A stretch of 34,084 nucleotides of DNA, taken from assembly GCA_902596655.1 (NCBI GenBank), contig CACJUX010000025.1, positions 1 through 34,084 of the forward strand, read 5' to 3'. A program made the position numbers and the translations under genes. The number at the start of each line of letters is the position of its first letter. The first letter of the stretch is position 1. Source of the stretch: an uncultured SAR116 cluster alpha proteobacterium. Lineage in GTDB: Bacteria; Pseudomonadota; Alphaproteobacteria; Puniceispirillales; Puniceispirillaceae. Positions 8,809-16,348 of the stretch are shown here, piece after piece. The notes beneath the pieces are model-generated. The model saw only the letters and a list, made by a program, of their open reading frames with translations, ran no database searches and was not told the DNA's origin.

Positions 8809-9459
8809 CTAGGGCAATCTTGGAAGTCCAACGCCAATCATGCTGTCCCGAGTGATGATCGTCTGAAGGTGCTTGACAGGCGTATGCTCGGCACCGGGCG
8901 GGCAAAGCGGCATGACCATATATCGTAAATCAGCCGTGCTGTCATAAACCCGAATTGTTTTCTCGGCGCTTATATTGAGCCCGAACTCGATTAAAACCTC
9001 ACGTGGGTCACGCACCACACGCGCACGATAGGCAGCACTGCGATACCATTCGGGCGGAGGACCAAGCATATATCGGGGGTAGCAGGAGCATAATGTGCAG
9101 ACAACGACATTGTGGACATCCACCCTGTTTTCAACAATTACCAGATCAGGCATTGTCGAGATATCATGCCCTAGATCAGCAATCGTTGCTTTAGGATTGG
9201 CCAAAAGCGCCTTTTTAAATTTTTGATCTTTCCATGCCTTGGCAATAATGGATGCCCCGACAGCAGCCGACTGAGATGCTGTTCTGTTCATCTGATCATT
9301 GAGTTCGGGTAGGGTTATGACCCCTTTTTCCAAAAGCAACTCGCGCAGAGCCGCTTCCCAGACTTCACCGTCTGAAAGAGTGTGGCCGTCAAGATCAGGA
9401 TGGGTGGCATGGTCATTGGAGTGTGTATGGTCATGAATGTAGTTTTGATGGTCTGCCAT
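8809..9459 (-). CDS. Nitrile hydratase alpha-type subunit (cobalt type), thiocyanate hydrolase gamma-like
   Basis: Metal-bearing subunit of a nitrile hydratase/thiocyanate hydrolase-family enzyme, 216 residues. The metal claw VCTLCSCYPRY is seen with Cys121, Cys124, Ser125 and Cys126; Thr in CTLCSC is the cobalt-type form (iron enzymes have CSLCSC). The following LGPPPEWYRSAAYRARVVRDPREVL is the family core, kept in the alpha/gamma subunits. Residues 1-26 are unusually His-rich (His 4, 9, 11, 13, 17, 20, 26), which may help metal loading. It is the last of three genes that together cover a nitrile hydratase heterodimer; it starts two bases after the preceding stop. Substrate could be a nitrile, cyanide or thiocyanate. 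Confidence 0.92.
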   Translation of the reverse strand: MADHQNYIHDHTHSNDHATHPDLDGHTLSDGEVWEAALRELLLEKGVITLPELNDQMNRTASQSAAVGASIIAKAWKDQKFKKALLANPKATIADLGHDISTMPDLVIVENRVDVHNVVVCTLCSCYPRYMLGPPPEWYRSAAYRARVVRDPREVLIEFGLNISAEKTIRVYDSTADLRYMVMPLCPPGAEHTPVKHLQTIITRDSMIGVGLPRLP

Positions 9460-9461
9460 CG

Positions 9462-9749
9462 TCAGCCCTCGGCCTTACAGAGCCATTTTCCCGCAAGATC
9501 GGCGTAGATTTCGTCAATTTGATTGCCGCCCCACAGATGCGCATGTGTGAAACGGACGCGGTAGAGAATATGCTGGCCAGAGCTCTTATTGAAATACGCG
9601 GCCAGCTCCGGGTTATCGACAGGGCCAAGGCATGTCGCGACCTGCCCAACCTTGCCTTTCAAATAATAAGGAACCCGATGATGATTGGTTGGCCATAGCC
9701 TTTTTACGAGCACCATCTGACCTATCGTGAATTCCTGCGTTTCAGACAT
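9462..9749 (-). CDS. Nitrile hydratase beta subunit, C-terminal-domain protein
   Basis: 95 residues that match only the C-terminal beta-barrel domain of a nitrile hydratase beta subunit. Visible marks are FTIGQMVLVKRLWPTNHHRVPYYLKGKVG at the start (usual: G-x-V-x-V, then H-x-R-x-P-x-Y-x-x-GK-x-G), LYRVRFTHAHLWG in the middle and IYADLAGKWL at the end. In ordinary nitrile hydratases this is fused to the N-terminal helical domain; here that domain is the separate preceding gene, 3 bases away. The ATG and intact frame argue for a real separate subunit, as in thiocyanate hydrolase alpha, and not for a broken gene. Confidence 0.9.
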   Translation of the reverse strand: MSETQEFTIGQMVLVKRLWPTNHHRVPYYLKGKVGQVATCLGPVDNPELAAYFNKSSGQHILYRVRFTHAHLWGGNQIDEIYADLAGKWLCKAEG

Positions 9750-9752
9750 GTC

Positions 9753-10148
9753 TCAATCGCTTATCCTTTTTTGAGCGGCTTTGTTTTGCAATAGCACCTG
9801 CTGTTTTTTGGCCTGCCATTCATGGTCTGAAAAAACACCGGTTTCAATGCAAAGTGCCACCATCGCCTTCAACCACCGGTCATAATAGGACAGCTTCAGA
9901 TAATCCTCATGGGTGAATTGTTCTGACGCCCGCCGCATTGCATGGATATTCAAAAAGCCTTTTCCTGCATTGCTTAGCAACAGCAGCATAGCATCAGCAC
10001 GTTCTTCATAAGGTGTCTTGGGCATTTCCTCACGTGATATGCGCGCGTCAATGCCATGGGCCAGCAAATGATTAAGGAAACCACCAAGGTCATGCGCACC
10101 TCTTGTCTCAACATGAGTGTGGCTCTTGGCCTGTTTATCATCCGTCAT
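9753..10148 (-). CDS. Nitrile hydratase beta subunit, N-terminal-domain protein
   Basis: 131 residues matching the helical N-terminal domain of nitrile hydratase beta subunits. HDLGG near the start is the usual beginning, and YEERADAMLLLLSNAG, HEDYLKLSYYDRWLKAM and ETGVFSDHEW follow the family pattern (Y-x-x-WL). The start is set at ATG 10148, which overlaps the end of the molybdoenzyme gene by 11 bases and suggests translational coupling; a longer frame to 10214 would run deep inside that gene. The alternative is a small cobalt-loading activator, since activators such as P14K/NhlE resemble this domain. The order N-domain, C-domain, metal subunit equals scnB-scnA-scnC of thiocyanate hydrolase. 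Confidence 0.85.
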   Translation of the reverse strand: MTDDKQAKSHTHVETRGAHDLGGFLNHLLAHGIDARISREEMPKTPYEERADAMLLLLSNAGKGFLNIHAMRRASEQFTHEDYLKLSYYDRWLKAMVALCIETGVFSDHEWQAKKQQVLLQNKAAQKRISD

Positions 10149-12246
10149 GGGCTTTGATCCATACCGCATTGTCATGAAACGCCACGCCACCAACCGGAGC
10201 GACAGGGTCGGCACCGGTAAGGCTATTCACGCCAATGCCGCCGATATAGCTTTTGTTCGGCCACAGACTCTCGACCACAAGAACACCCCGTTTTACACCC
10301 TCAAAATACTTGGCGTGGATAAGAATTTGCCCGCGATCATTGCCAATCTGGCAAACGCTGCCATCCGCGATATTACACTCACCCGCATCAAGGGGATGGA
10401 TCATCACGCAGGGATACCCCTCAAGTCTGCGCGATGTTTTGGTTTCGGTAAAACTCGAGTTCAGAAAATGTCTGGCTGGCGCGGTCACTAAACAGAATTG
10501 CGTCTTCTCTCTGGTGGATTCCAATACGTCCCAATGATCGGGTAATCCTGGCATTGTGTTCAAGACATCATCACTTACGTAGCCGCTGGGCAACAGCGAC
10601 TTCCAATCAACCGAAAAGCGGAATTTGCCGTCTTCAAATGAAAAGCCATTTAAATAATGCGATTTATCAAAATCAGGCTGGCAGTCAAACCACGGGTCCT
10701 CTGCAAATTTTCCTAATGTTGGCCTTTTTGACTCTCTGAGGGTTTGGCGGAGTATTTCATTTTCCGTCATCTCAAATCCAGGATGATGCCCTCCTAATCG
10801 CTTCCCAAGCTCTGATATAACCTCATGGTTTGATAGACATGCGCCCGGCGCATCGACAATCTTCTGGCCTAGCATGATATGTTGATGGCCACCTCCTTGA
10901 TAAATATCATCATGCTCAAGAAACATTGTGGCAGGTAACACAATGTCAGCCAAAGCAGCGGTTTCAGTCATGAATTGCTCATGTACGACTAGGAACAAAT
11001 CATCCCGGCGCAAGCCTTCAAGAACTTTGTTAGTGTCAGGTGCAACAACCGCAGGATTGGTATTTTGGATCAGCATCGCCTTCACAGGGCCACCACCACG
11101 CAACGCCGTCGTTTCTCCGCAAAGAATTTCACCAATACGTGATTGATCCAACATCCGGGCTGGCGCTTCAATATCCAAGCCCTCGATCAGCGTTTTATTC
11201 CAACGGTAGATATTAGTGTTATTGTGAAAGGCGCCTCCACCCTCATATTTCCAAGCACCCAGAACTGCTGCAATAGAGAGAGCAGCGTGCATGTTTACAG
11301 TTCCATTACGTTGCCGGGTGAAACCATAGCCAAGACGGAAATAACTTCTAGGTGTCATACCAATGAGCCGTCCAAATGCCTCAATTTCATCTGTCGATAG
11401 ACCAGTAATTTCGCTAGCCCATTCGGGTGTCCTAGTGGTTAGATGATCTCGCAACGCATCCGGGCAATCAGTATAGCTGCCAAGATAGTCTAGATCTGCA
11501 TAGCCATCACGAAATAGGATATGCATCACCGCACAAGCAAGCGCAGCATCTGTACCTGGCCTGATAATCAACGCCATATCTGCCTGTTTGGACGTACCAT
11601 TATGATAAACATCAATATGCACAATTTTGGCGTTTCGCGTTTTTCGGGCCTTTAAGGCATGACGCATGACATTAACCTGAGTGTTTACCGGGTTGGTACC
11701 CCATAAAACAACACAGTCTGAGACCGCCATTTCACGTGGATCAACGCCGGCAATCAAACCAGTACCAGCCATAAATCCAGTCCAAGCAGGATTCACACAA
11801 ATAGTGCCATACATGCCAGAATAGCCCTTGGCCCGCGCAAGACGATTTATACCATCGCGCATTAGTAACCCCATCGTTCCAGCAAAGTAATATAGCCAAA
11901 TCGCTTCACTCCCAAAGTGCTCAGCGACATCGCCAAAGCGTTGGACAATCACATCCAATGCCTCGTCCCAGCTTATTTCCGCAAATTTGCCACCACCCTT
12001 TTTACCCACACGACGTAAAGGCACAGTAACCCTGTCAGGATGATAAATTCGCTCGCTGTAGCGTGAAACTTTTGCACAGATAATCCCATCAGTGTAGCTA
12101 TGCTGTCGCCCGCCATGCACTTTGACAATTTTCCCATTTGAGTTTAGCTGTACTTCAATGCCACAAGCAGACGGACAGTCATGAGGACATACTGTTTTTA
12201 GGGTACGGATTGGCGTGTTCGACTTGGCATTTAGTGTCTGCGGCAA
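10138..12246 (-). CDS. Molybdopterin oxidoreductase with N-terminal [4Fe-4S] domain
   Basis: 702-residue member of the DMSO reductase/formate dehydrogenase superfamily, cytoplasmic as there is no Tat signal. The [4Fe-4S] cysteines are Cys20, Cys24, Cys28 and Cys57 (CPHDCPSAC and IICAKV). Molybdopterin-binding segments include YFAGTMGLLMRDGINRLARA, LWGTNPVNTQVN and a C-terminal MHPLDAGE-type domain (VMIHPLDAGECNIADG). Cys150 (GTICVNPAW) sits where the Mo ligand is expected; this is inference. The start is TTG at 12246, with GGAG 9 bases upstream and no in-frame ATG nearby. Its end overlaps the nitrile hydratase-type genes. A formate-oxidising role would complete a nitrile/cyanide pathway but is not shown by the sequence. 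Confidence 0.9.
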   Translation of the reverse strand: MPQTLNAKSNTPIRTLKTVCPHDCPSACGIEVQLNSNGKIVKVHGGRQHSYTDGIICAKVSRYSERIYHPDRVTVPLRRVGKKGGGKFAEISWDEALDVIVQRFGDVAEHFGSEAIWLYYFAGTMGLLMRDGINRLARAKGYSGMYGTICVNPAWTGFMAGTGLIAGVDPREMAVSDCVVLWGTNPVNTQVNVMRHALKARKTRNAKIVHIDVYHNGTSKQADMALIIRPGTDAALACAVMHILFRDGYADLDYLGSYTDCPDALRDHLTTRTPEWASEITGLSTDEIEAFGRLIGMTPRSYFRLGYGFTRQRNGTVNMHAALSIAAVLGAWKYEGGGAFHNNTNIYRWNKTLIEGLDIEAPARMLDQSRIGEILCGETTALRGGGPVKAMLIQNTNPAVVAPDTNKVLEGLRRDDLFLVVHEQFMTETAALADIVLPATMFLEHDDIYQGGGHQHIMLGQKIVDAPGACLSNHEVISELGKRLGGHHPGFEMTENEILRQTLRESKRPTLGKFAEDPWFDCQPDFDKSHYLNGFSFEDGKFRFSVDWKSLLPSGYVSDDVLNTMPGLPDHWDVLESTREKTQFCLVTAPARHFLNSSFTETKTSRRLEGYPCVMIHPLDAGECNIADGSVCQIGNDRGQILIHAKYFEGVKRGVLVVESLWPNKSYIGGIGVNSLTGADPVAPVGGVAFHDNAVWIKAHDG

Positions 12247-12328
12247 TAGTTAGAACTCCAACTACCTGAAATAACGAAAACTCAACAATCTGCAAATATT
12301 CCCCATATTGACATAGGGCCTCTTCGAA

Positions 12329-12739
12329 TCATGATCCTGTTGTTACTCCATATTGGGTGATGAGCAGTTTTGAAAGTGCATTACGCAAACAAGATAGATA
12401 CTCCATAAACTCTTTTGATTTGTCTGATTGAATAGTGATTTTTTGGTGTAAGGATGCGTGCATTTGTCGATTGTGAAAAATTGTTGCGTCCACAAAGGTG
12501 AAAGCTTCTATCAACTCACTCACTGATTGAATTGAAATATCGCATCGATCCAAACAATAGCAAACTTTTGGTTCTAGCGCGCTCAAAAGGGCGTCTTTAC
12601 CTAAATAACCCGTAGCAATAATCAACTTTGCAAAAAGACTATCAATCTCATTCAAAATAGTGAAATCTTCTAACCATACGATTTTAAAGTCACTGGCCTC
12701 GCCAATCACAGTCACAGCATCTTGTGATCTATAATCCAT
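12329..12739 (-). CDS. Hypothetical protein
   Basis: 136 residues, not recognised. The frame is AT-rich compared with the genes to its left, has a good ribosome site (GGGAG, 5 bases before ATG), and lies 82 bases upstream of the molybdoenzyme gene in the same direction. The protein has no signal peptide or membrane segment and looks mostly helical in its second half (IQSVSELIEAFTFVDATIF, and later KEFMEYLSCLRNALSKLL). Cysteines form a C-x-C-x3-C cluster (VCYCLDRCDIS) that might bind a metal; this is only a suggestion. It could be a small sensor or an accessory protein of the downstream operon. Confidence 0.6.
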   Translation of the reverse strand: MDYRSQDAVTVIGEASDFKIVWLEDFTILNEIDSLFAKLIIATGYLGKDALLSALEPKVCYCLDRCDISIQSVSELIEAFTFVDATIFHNRQMHASLHQKITIQSDKSKEFMEYLSCLRNALSKLLITQYGVTTGS

Positions 12740-12799
12740 GTACGCTCCCGCACTCTCAAAACAAAGTTTTAAAAAGACGATAACAAACCGTCACAGAAT

Positions 12800-12824
12800 A
12801 ACTCATTTCTTCGCGAAACTCATT
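12800..12824. repeat. Direct repeat AACTCATT x2, 17-base period
   Basis: The octamer AACTCATT occurs at 12800-12807 and again at 12817-12824, 61 bases or more upstream of the start of the hypothetical gene at 12739 (- strand). The palindrome TTCGCGAA lies between the copies. The spacing and location fit tandem regulator sites for the - strand operon, but no known consensus is recognised. Confidence 0.35.
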
Positions 12825-12841
12825 CACAGAAAGCGAATTGT

Positions 12842-12870
12842 ATAAAAAACCTCACAATATAGATTATTGT
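12842..12870 (-). terminator. Weak terminator after the second ABC importer operon
   Basis: Read on the - strand, ACAATA-ATCTA-TATTGT forms a perfect 6-base stem with a 5-base loop directly after the stop of the permease at 12872, followed by GAGG and six T residues. The stem is AT-only in pairing except two pairs, so it is weak, but the position at the end of the operon is right. Confidence 0.4.
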
Positions 12871-12871
12871 T

Positions 12872-13783
12872 TTAGGTGCGGGTAATCCCTCTGAGGCGCT
12901 CAGACCTTCGTCGCAGCAACTCAATCACTGTCAGAAGGATGATCGACAAAAGCACCAGCAATGTCGCAACCGCGAGGATTGTAGGACTAATTTGCTCGCG
13001 AATTCCCGACCACATTTGACGCGGGATAGTTCGCTGTTCGGGACTGGCTAAGAAAATGATAGCCACAACCTCGTCGAAGGAGGTTATAAAAGCAAATAAG
13101 GCACCTGATATCACACCAGGTAGAATTAACGGCATCTGTATTTTAAAAAAAGTAGTGCCTGCCCCAGCCCCTAGGGAATTTGAAGCCCTTATTAAAGATT
13201 TGTCAAAACCGACCAAAGTTGCTGTTACTGTGATAATCACAAACGGCGTGCCCAAGACTACATGGGCAAGAATCACTCCGATATAAGTTTGGTTGAGTTG
13301 TATTTGAGCAAACGCATAAAACATTCCAGCCGCAGTAATAACTAAAGGAACAATCATTGGCGAAATCAATACCGCCATAATGAACCTCTTGTAGGGCATT
13401 TCAGACCGGCTTAATCCTATAGCCGCCAAGGTTCCTAAACTTGTTGCAATCAATGTTGATGCGATACCAATGATGAAACTATTTTTGATTGCTCTAATCC
13501 ACTGTCCATTTTTCCAGCTATCTGCAAACCAAGCCCAATCCATTGGCGCGTCCGGCGCTGCCATCCCGTTAGTCAATATATCCTTGTACCAACGCGTTGA
13601 ATACGCTTCCGAATCAAAGCGGAGCATACCCTCTGTAAAAGTAAAATATGGTTCGACATTGAAAGAAAGGGGCAAAACTACAAGTATAGGCATTATCAAA
13701 AAAAGAAAAATCAGGCCACAAATAGCCCTAAAAAAATAGTGCCAAATTTTTTCACCTACCGTCGTGTAAGGAGGTAACGCCAT
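12872..13783 (-). CDS. ABC transporter permease, PotC-type
   Basis: Second inner-membrane permease of the - strand importer, 303 residues. The first membrane segment is near residues 14-38 (FRAICGLIFLFLIMPILVVLPLSF), followed by a periplasmic loop of about 60 residues that contains WYKDIL, typical of PotC relatives. The EAA loop is LIRASNSLGAGAGTTFFKIQMP. It starts 3 bases after the stop of the larger permease, so the two are translated together. The C-terminal tail is Arg-rich (RRRSERLRGITRT). It is the last gene of the operon; a weak hairpin follows. Confidence 0.92.
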   Translation of the reverse strand: MALPPYTTVGEKIWHYFFRAICGLIFLFLIMPILVVLPLSFNVEPYFTFTEGMLRFDSEAYSTRWYKDILTNGMAAPDAPMDWAWFADSWKNGQWIRAIKNSFIIGIASTLIATSLGTLAAIGLSRSEMPYKRFIMAVLISPMIVPLVITAAGMFYAFAQIQLNQTYIGVILAHVVLGTPFVIITVTATLVGFDKSLIRASNSLGAGAGTTFFKIQMPLILPGVISGALFAFITSFDEVVAIIFLASPEQRTIPRQMWSGIREQISPTILAVATLLVLLSIILLTVIELLRRRSERLRGITRT

Positions 13784-13786
13784 TGT

Positions 13787-15037
13787 TTAACCTAACTTTA
13801 CGTTGTCGATACCTACTACTCGGTCATAAGCCCAATAAAGCAACAGTACGCCTCCCAAGAGTATTCCACCTAGAGCTGCAGCGAGAGACCAGTTTAATGA
13901 CGACTTCATATGGAACGCGATCATATTCGAGATCAAAACTCCCGACTGCCCACCTACCAAAGCTGGCGTGATGTAATAGCCAATCGCCAAAATGAAAACT
14001 AATAGTCCCCCGGCTCCGATACCTGGAACAGTTTGAGGCAAATAAATTTTAAGGAACGCCCAAGTCGGTGTCGCCCCTAGCGAACGAGCCGCGCGAACAT
14101 ACGAGGATGGTATAGTTTTCATCACAGAATATAACGGAAGCACCATAAAAGGCAGCAAAATATGTGTCATTGCGACAACAGTACCGGTCATATTATAAAT
14201 CAAAGAAAATCTACTATCGTTACTGGTGACACCAATCCAAACTAAAATGTCATTAACAACACCTTGGCTTTGCAAGATCGCAATCCACGCTGTGGTCCTC
14301 ACAAGCAGGGAGGTCCAGAAAGGCAATAAAACAAGTATCATAAGCAAATTTGAGGTCTTTAAAGGTAAAGTAGCCAGGAGGTAGGCCACTGGATATCCAA
14401 GCAACAAACAAAAACCCATAACCACTGCTGAAATAACTAACGTCCTCCAAAACAGTTTTACATGTATCCGCTCCTTTTCGGCTTTCCTCTCAAAACCGTC
14501 GTTAAGCGAAAGTTCATAATCCAAAGCGGCGCCATAAAATGCAGGGGTCCAAGTCTGAGATGTCAGTTTAATAGCCTGCCAAAATTCTACTCGTTTCCAT
14601 TTCTTGTCCGCTTTTAAAATAGCATTTTTAAATGGTGCTTCCATTTTGACAGCTTTTCGAGCAGTCTTTGTAAATGTTGATCTTGCTCCCGAGTATTGCC
14701 TATTTACTCGGGTTGCTACCTTACCAACAGTGCGTTCTTTCTTTGTTTTAGCTAATTCCTTGGCTAAGGTTGCGAAAATGAGTTCTCCTGGCAGTGAGCT
14801 TCCATCCCAATCCTCAAGAACTTCTGCGGTTCGCGGCATGTACGTGTGAAACGTGTCGTTGTGCACTCCTTGCACCATAAGTGCAAAAATCGGCACGACA
14901 AATGTACAGAGGATGAAAGCAAAGAGTGGCAGAACCAACCCTGCGGCCCTTATTTTACTGCGAAATAAAGCTCTAGCCAATTTTTTCTTAAGTGGCGTTC
15001 CATCAGCAGCAGTTATAGGCTCAATAACATTGGGCAT
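13787..15037 (-). CDS. ABC transporter permease, PotB-type with long periplasmic insertion
   Basis: Permease of 416 residues, about 120-130 longer than most PotB proteins. After the first membrane segment (residues about 33-56, AGLVLPLFAFILCTFVVPIFAL) comes a charged, Lys-rich region of roughly 145 residues before the next segment near 202 (LVISAVVMGFCLLLGYPVAYLLA). Such long-insert forms are known in alphaproteobacterial polyamine-type importers; the insert should be periplasmic and contact the binding protein. The EAA loop is YVRAARSLGATPTWAFLKIYLP. It begins 90 bases behind the binding-protein gene, past a strong hairpin, and is followed 3 bases later by the second permease. Confidence 0.92.
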   Translation of the reverse strand: MPNVIEPITAADGTPLKKKLARALFRSKIRAAGLVLPLFAFILCTFVVPIFALMVQGVHNDTFHTYMPRTAEVLEDWDGSSLPGELIFATLAKELAKTKKERTVGKVATRVNRQYSGARSTFTKTARKAVKMEAPFKNAILKADKKWKRVEFWQAIKLTSQTWTPAFYGAALDYELSLNDGFERKAEKERIHVKLFWRTLVISAVVMGFCLLLGYPVAYLLATLPLKTSNLLMILVLLPFWTSLLVRTTAWIAILQSQGVVNDILVWIGVTSNDSRFSLIYNMTGTVVAMTHILLPFMVLPLYSVMKTIPSSYVRAARSLGATPTWAFLKIYLPQTVPGIGAGGLLVFILAIGYYITPALVGGQSGVLISNMIAFHMKSSLNWSLAAALGGILLGGVLLLYWAYDRVVGIDNVKLG

Positions 15038-15081
15038 AAATATTCCATTAAAATTTGTTTAATTTTAAAATTTAGATGATG

Positions 15082-15116
15082 AAAAAGTAAAAACGGCCGC
15101 CATAAACAGCGGCCGT
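15082..15116 (-). terminator. Rho-independent terminator-like hairpin between binding protein and permeases
   Basis: On the - strand ACGGCCGC and GCGGCCGT form a perfect 8-base, GC-rich stem with an 8-base loop, followed by TTTTTACTTTTT. It begins 12 bases after the binding-protein stop. An intra-operon partial terminator or mRNA-stabilising hairpin here would give more binding protein than permease, a known design in ABC import operons. Confidence 0.8.
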
Positions 15117-15127
15117 GAAATTAGATG

Positions 15128-16222
15128 TTAGCCAGCCAACCACGCGTTGAACTTTTCATTGATCTCATCAAAATTATCGGCCCAAAACATAAAGTCATTG
15201 GCCAATGCATTTTTCAAAGCTGCAGGCGAAGTCGGCATATGCTCGAGCATCTGAATGTCAGGATTATCGTGATATGTTCCGATCAGAGGAGCAGAAGATT
15301 TTCTAGCTGGTCCATAGGAGATCCAAGAAGCTTGAGCAGCAAGTTGTTCAGTCGCAGTAGCAAACTTCACAAAATCTAGCGCGTTTTCTAGGTTTTTCGT
15401 ACCCTTAACTATTGCGAAAAGGTCCAAGTCATAAATTTGCCCGTCCCAAACCATCTCGAAAGATTTATCCTCGGCTGCGACAGCATTGAAGACACGCCCG
15501 TTCCAAGCTGTTGTAAAAATAACCTCGCCATCGGCAAGCAGCTGGGGTGGTTGCGCACCAGCTTCCCACCAGATTACATCATCCTTGATGGTGTCAAGTT
15601 TCGCAAAAGCTCTGGCCAAGCCTTCCTCAGTACCAAGCATCTCATATACTTCAGAAGTTGGGACACCATCAGCAATAAGCGCAAACTCGAGCGTTACGCG
15701 TGGATTTTTCCTCATACCGCGTTTCCCCGGAAAGGCGTCGGTGTTGAAGAAGTCAGCCATCGTTTTTGGTGCATTCCAATTACGCACTTTACTTGAGTCG
15801 TACACGTAAACTGACGACCAAACAATATTTGGCACCGCACATTCTGAGGAGAGTGATCCGTCAATAAAATCCTCAGTTGCTGGGGTTCCATCCGGTGCTG
15901 GCGGTAAACTGGAGTGGTCAATAACTTCAAAAAGACCCTCATCACAACCACGAATAGCGTCGGAAAGTTCAAGATCCACCACATCCCAAGAGACGTTACC
16001 TGATTCAACTTGCGCTTTGATTTCAGCCAAACCCCCAGTGTAATCTTCAGATATAATTGACTTCCCAGTTTTTGCCATCCAAGGCTTATGGTATCCCTCC
16101 ACTTGTGATTTGGTGTAAGCGCCACCCCAGGACACGACAGTGAGATCACCGGCATATGCGATGCCGCTAATCAGACCTGCAAAAGTGGCAGCCGCCACTA
16201 TAGATTTGTAATTCAATGACAT
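15128..16222 (-). CDS. ABC transporter periplasmic solute-binding protein, PotD-like
   Basis: Periplasmic receptor of the second importer, 364 residues from ATG 16222. An in-frame TTG at 16231 is rejected because GGGAG lies 10 bases before the ATG but only one base before the TTG. The signal peptide covers about residues 1-25 (SIVAAATFAGLISGIAYAG). The mature chain begins LTVVSWGGAYTKSQVEGYHKP, typical of the polyamine/opine class, and contains WDVVDLELSDAIRGCDEG and ENALDFVKFATATEQLAAQA. It lies between the ATPase gene and the permeases. Creatine or another guanidino compound is a possible ligand given the divergent creatinase gene; this is inference. Confidence 0.92.
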   Translation of the reverse strand: MSLNYKSIVAAATFAGLISGIAYAGDLTVVSWGGAYTKSQVEGYHKPWMAKTGKSIISEDYTGGLAEIKAQVESGNVSWDVVDLELSDAIRGCDEGLFEVIDHSSLPPAPDGTPATEDFIDGSLSSECAVPNIVWSSVYVYDSSKVRNWNAPKTMADFFNTDAFPGKRGMRKNPRVTLEFALIADGVPTSEVYEMLGTEEGLARAFAKLDTIKDDVIWWEAGAQPPQLLADGEVIFTTAWNGRVFNAVAAEDKSFEMVWDGQIYDLDLFAIVKGTKNLENALDFVKFATATEQLAAQASWISYGPARKSSAPLIGTYHDNPDIQMLEHMPTSPAALKNALANDFMFWADNFDEINEKFNAWLAG

Positions 16223-16245
16223 AACGTCCAAGCTCCCATAAAATC

Positions 16246-16319
16246 GCGCAATTCTTGCGCCTTTTTGTAAGGTGCTGTCTTTTTTTTACAGCACAACCAG
16301 TCTCACCAGTTGTTACTGG
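16246..16319. repeat. Cluster of three small inverted repeats in the ATPase/binding-protein gap
   Basis: The 126-base gap holds three perfect stems: GCGCAA-TTC-TTGCGC (16246-16260), GTGCTGT with ACAGCAC around a 9-base T-rich loop (16272-16294), and CCAGT-TGTT-ACTGG (16306-16319). None is followed by a T-run on the - strand, so ordinary termination is unlikely. They may protect or process the mRNA ahead of the binding-protein gene, or include an operator. Confidence 0.5.
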
Positions 16320-16348
16320 CGATCAATCAATCCTCATTCTATTAAAGG

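Noticed and set aside
9462-10148. Frameshifted nitrile hydratase beta gene
   Set aside because: Both halves have own start codons, natural domain boundaries and short gaps, and the split is known from thiocyanate hydrolase.
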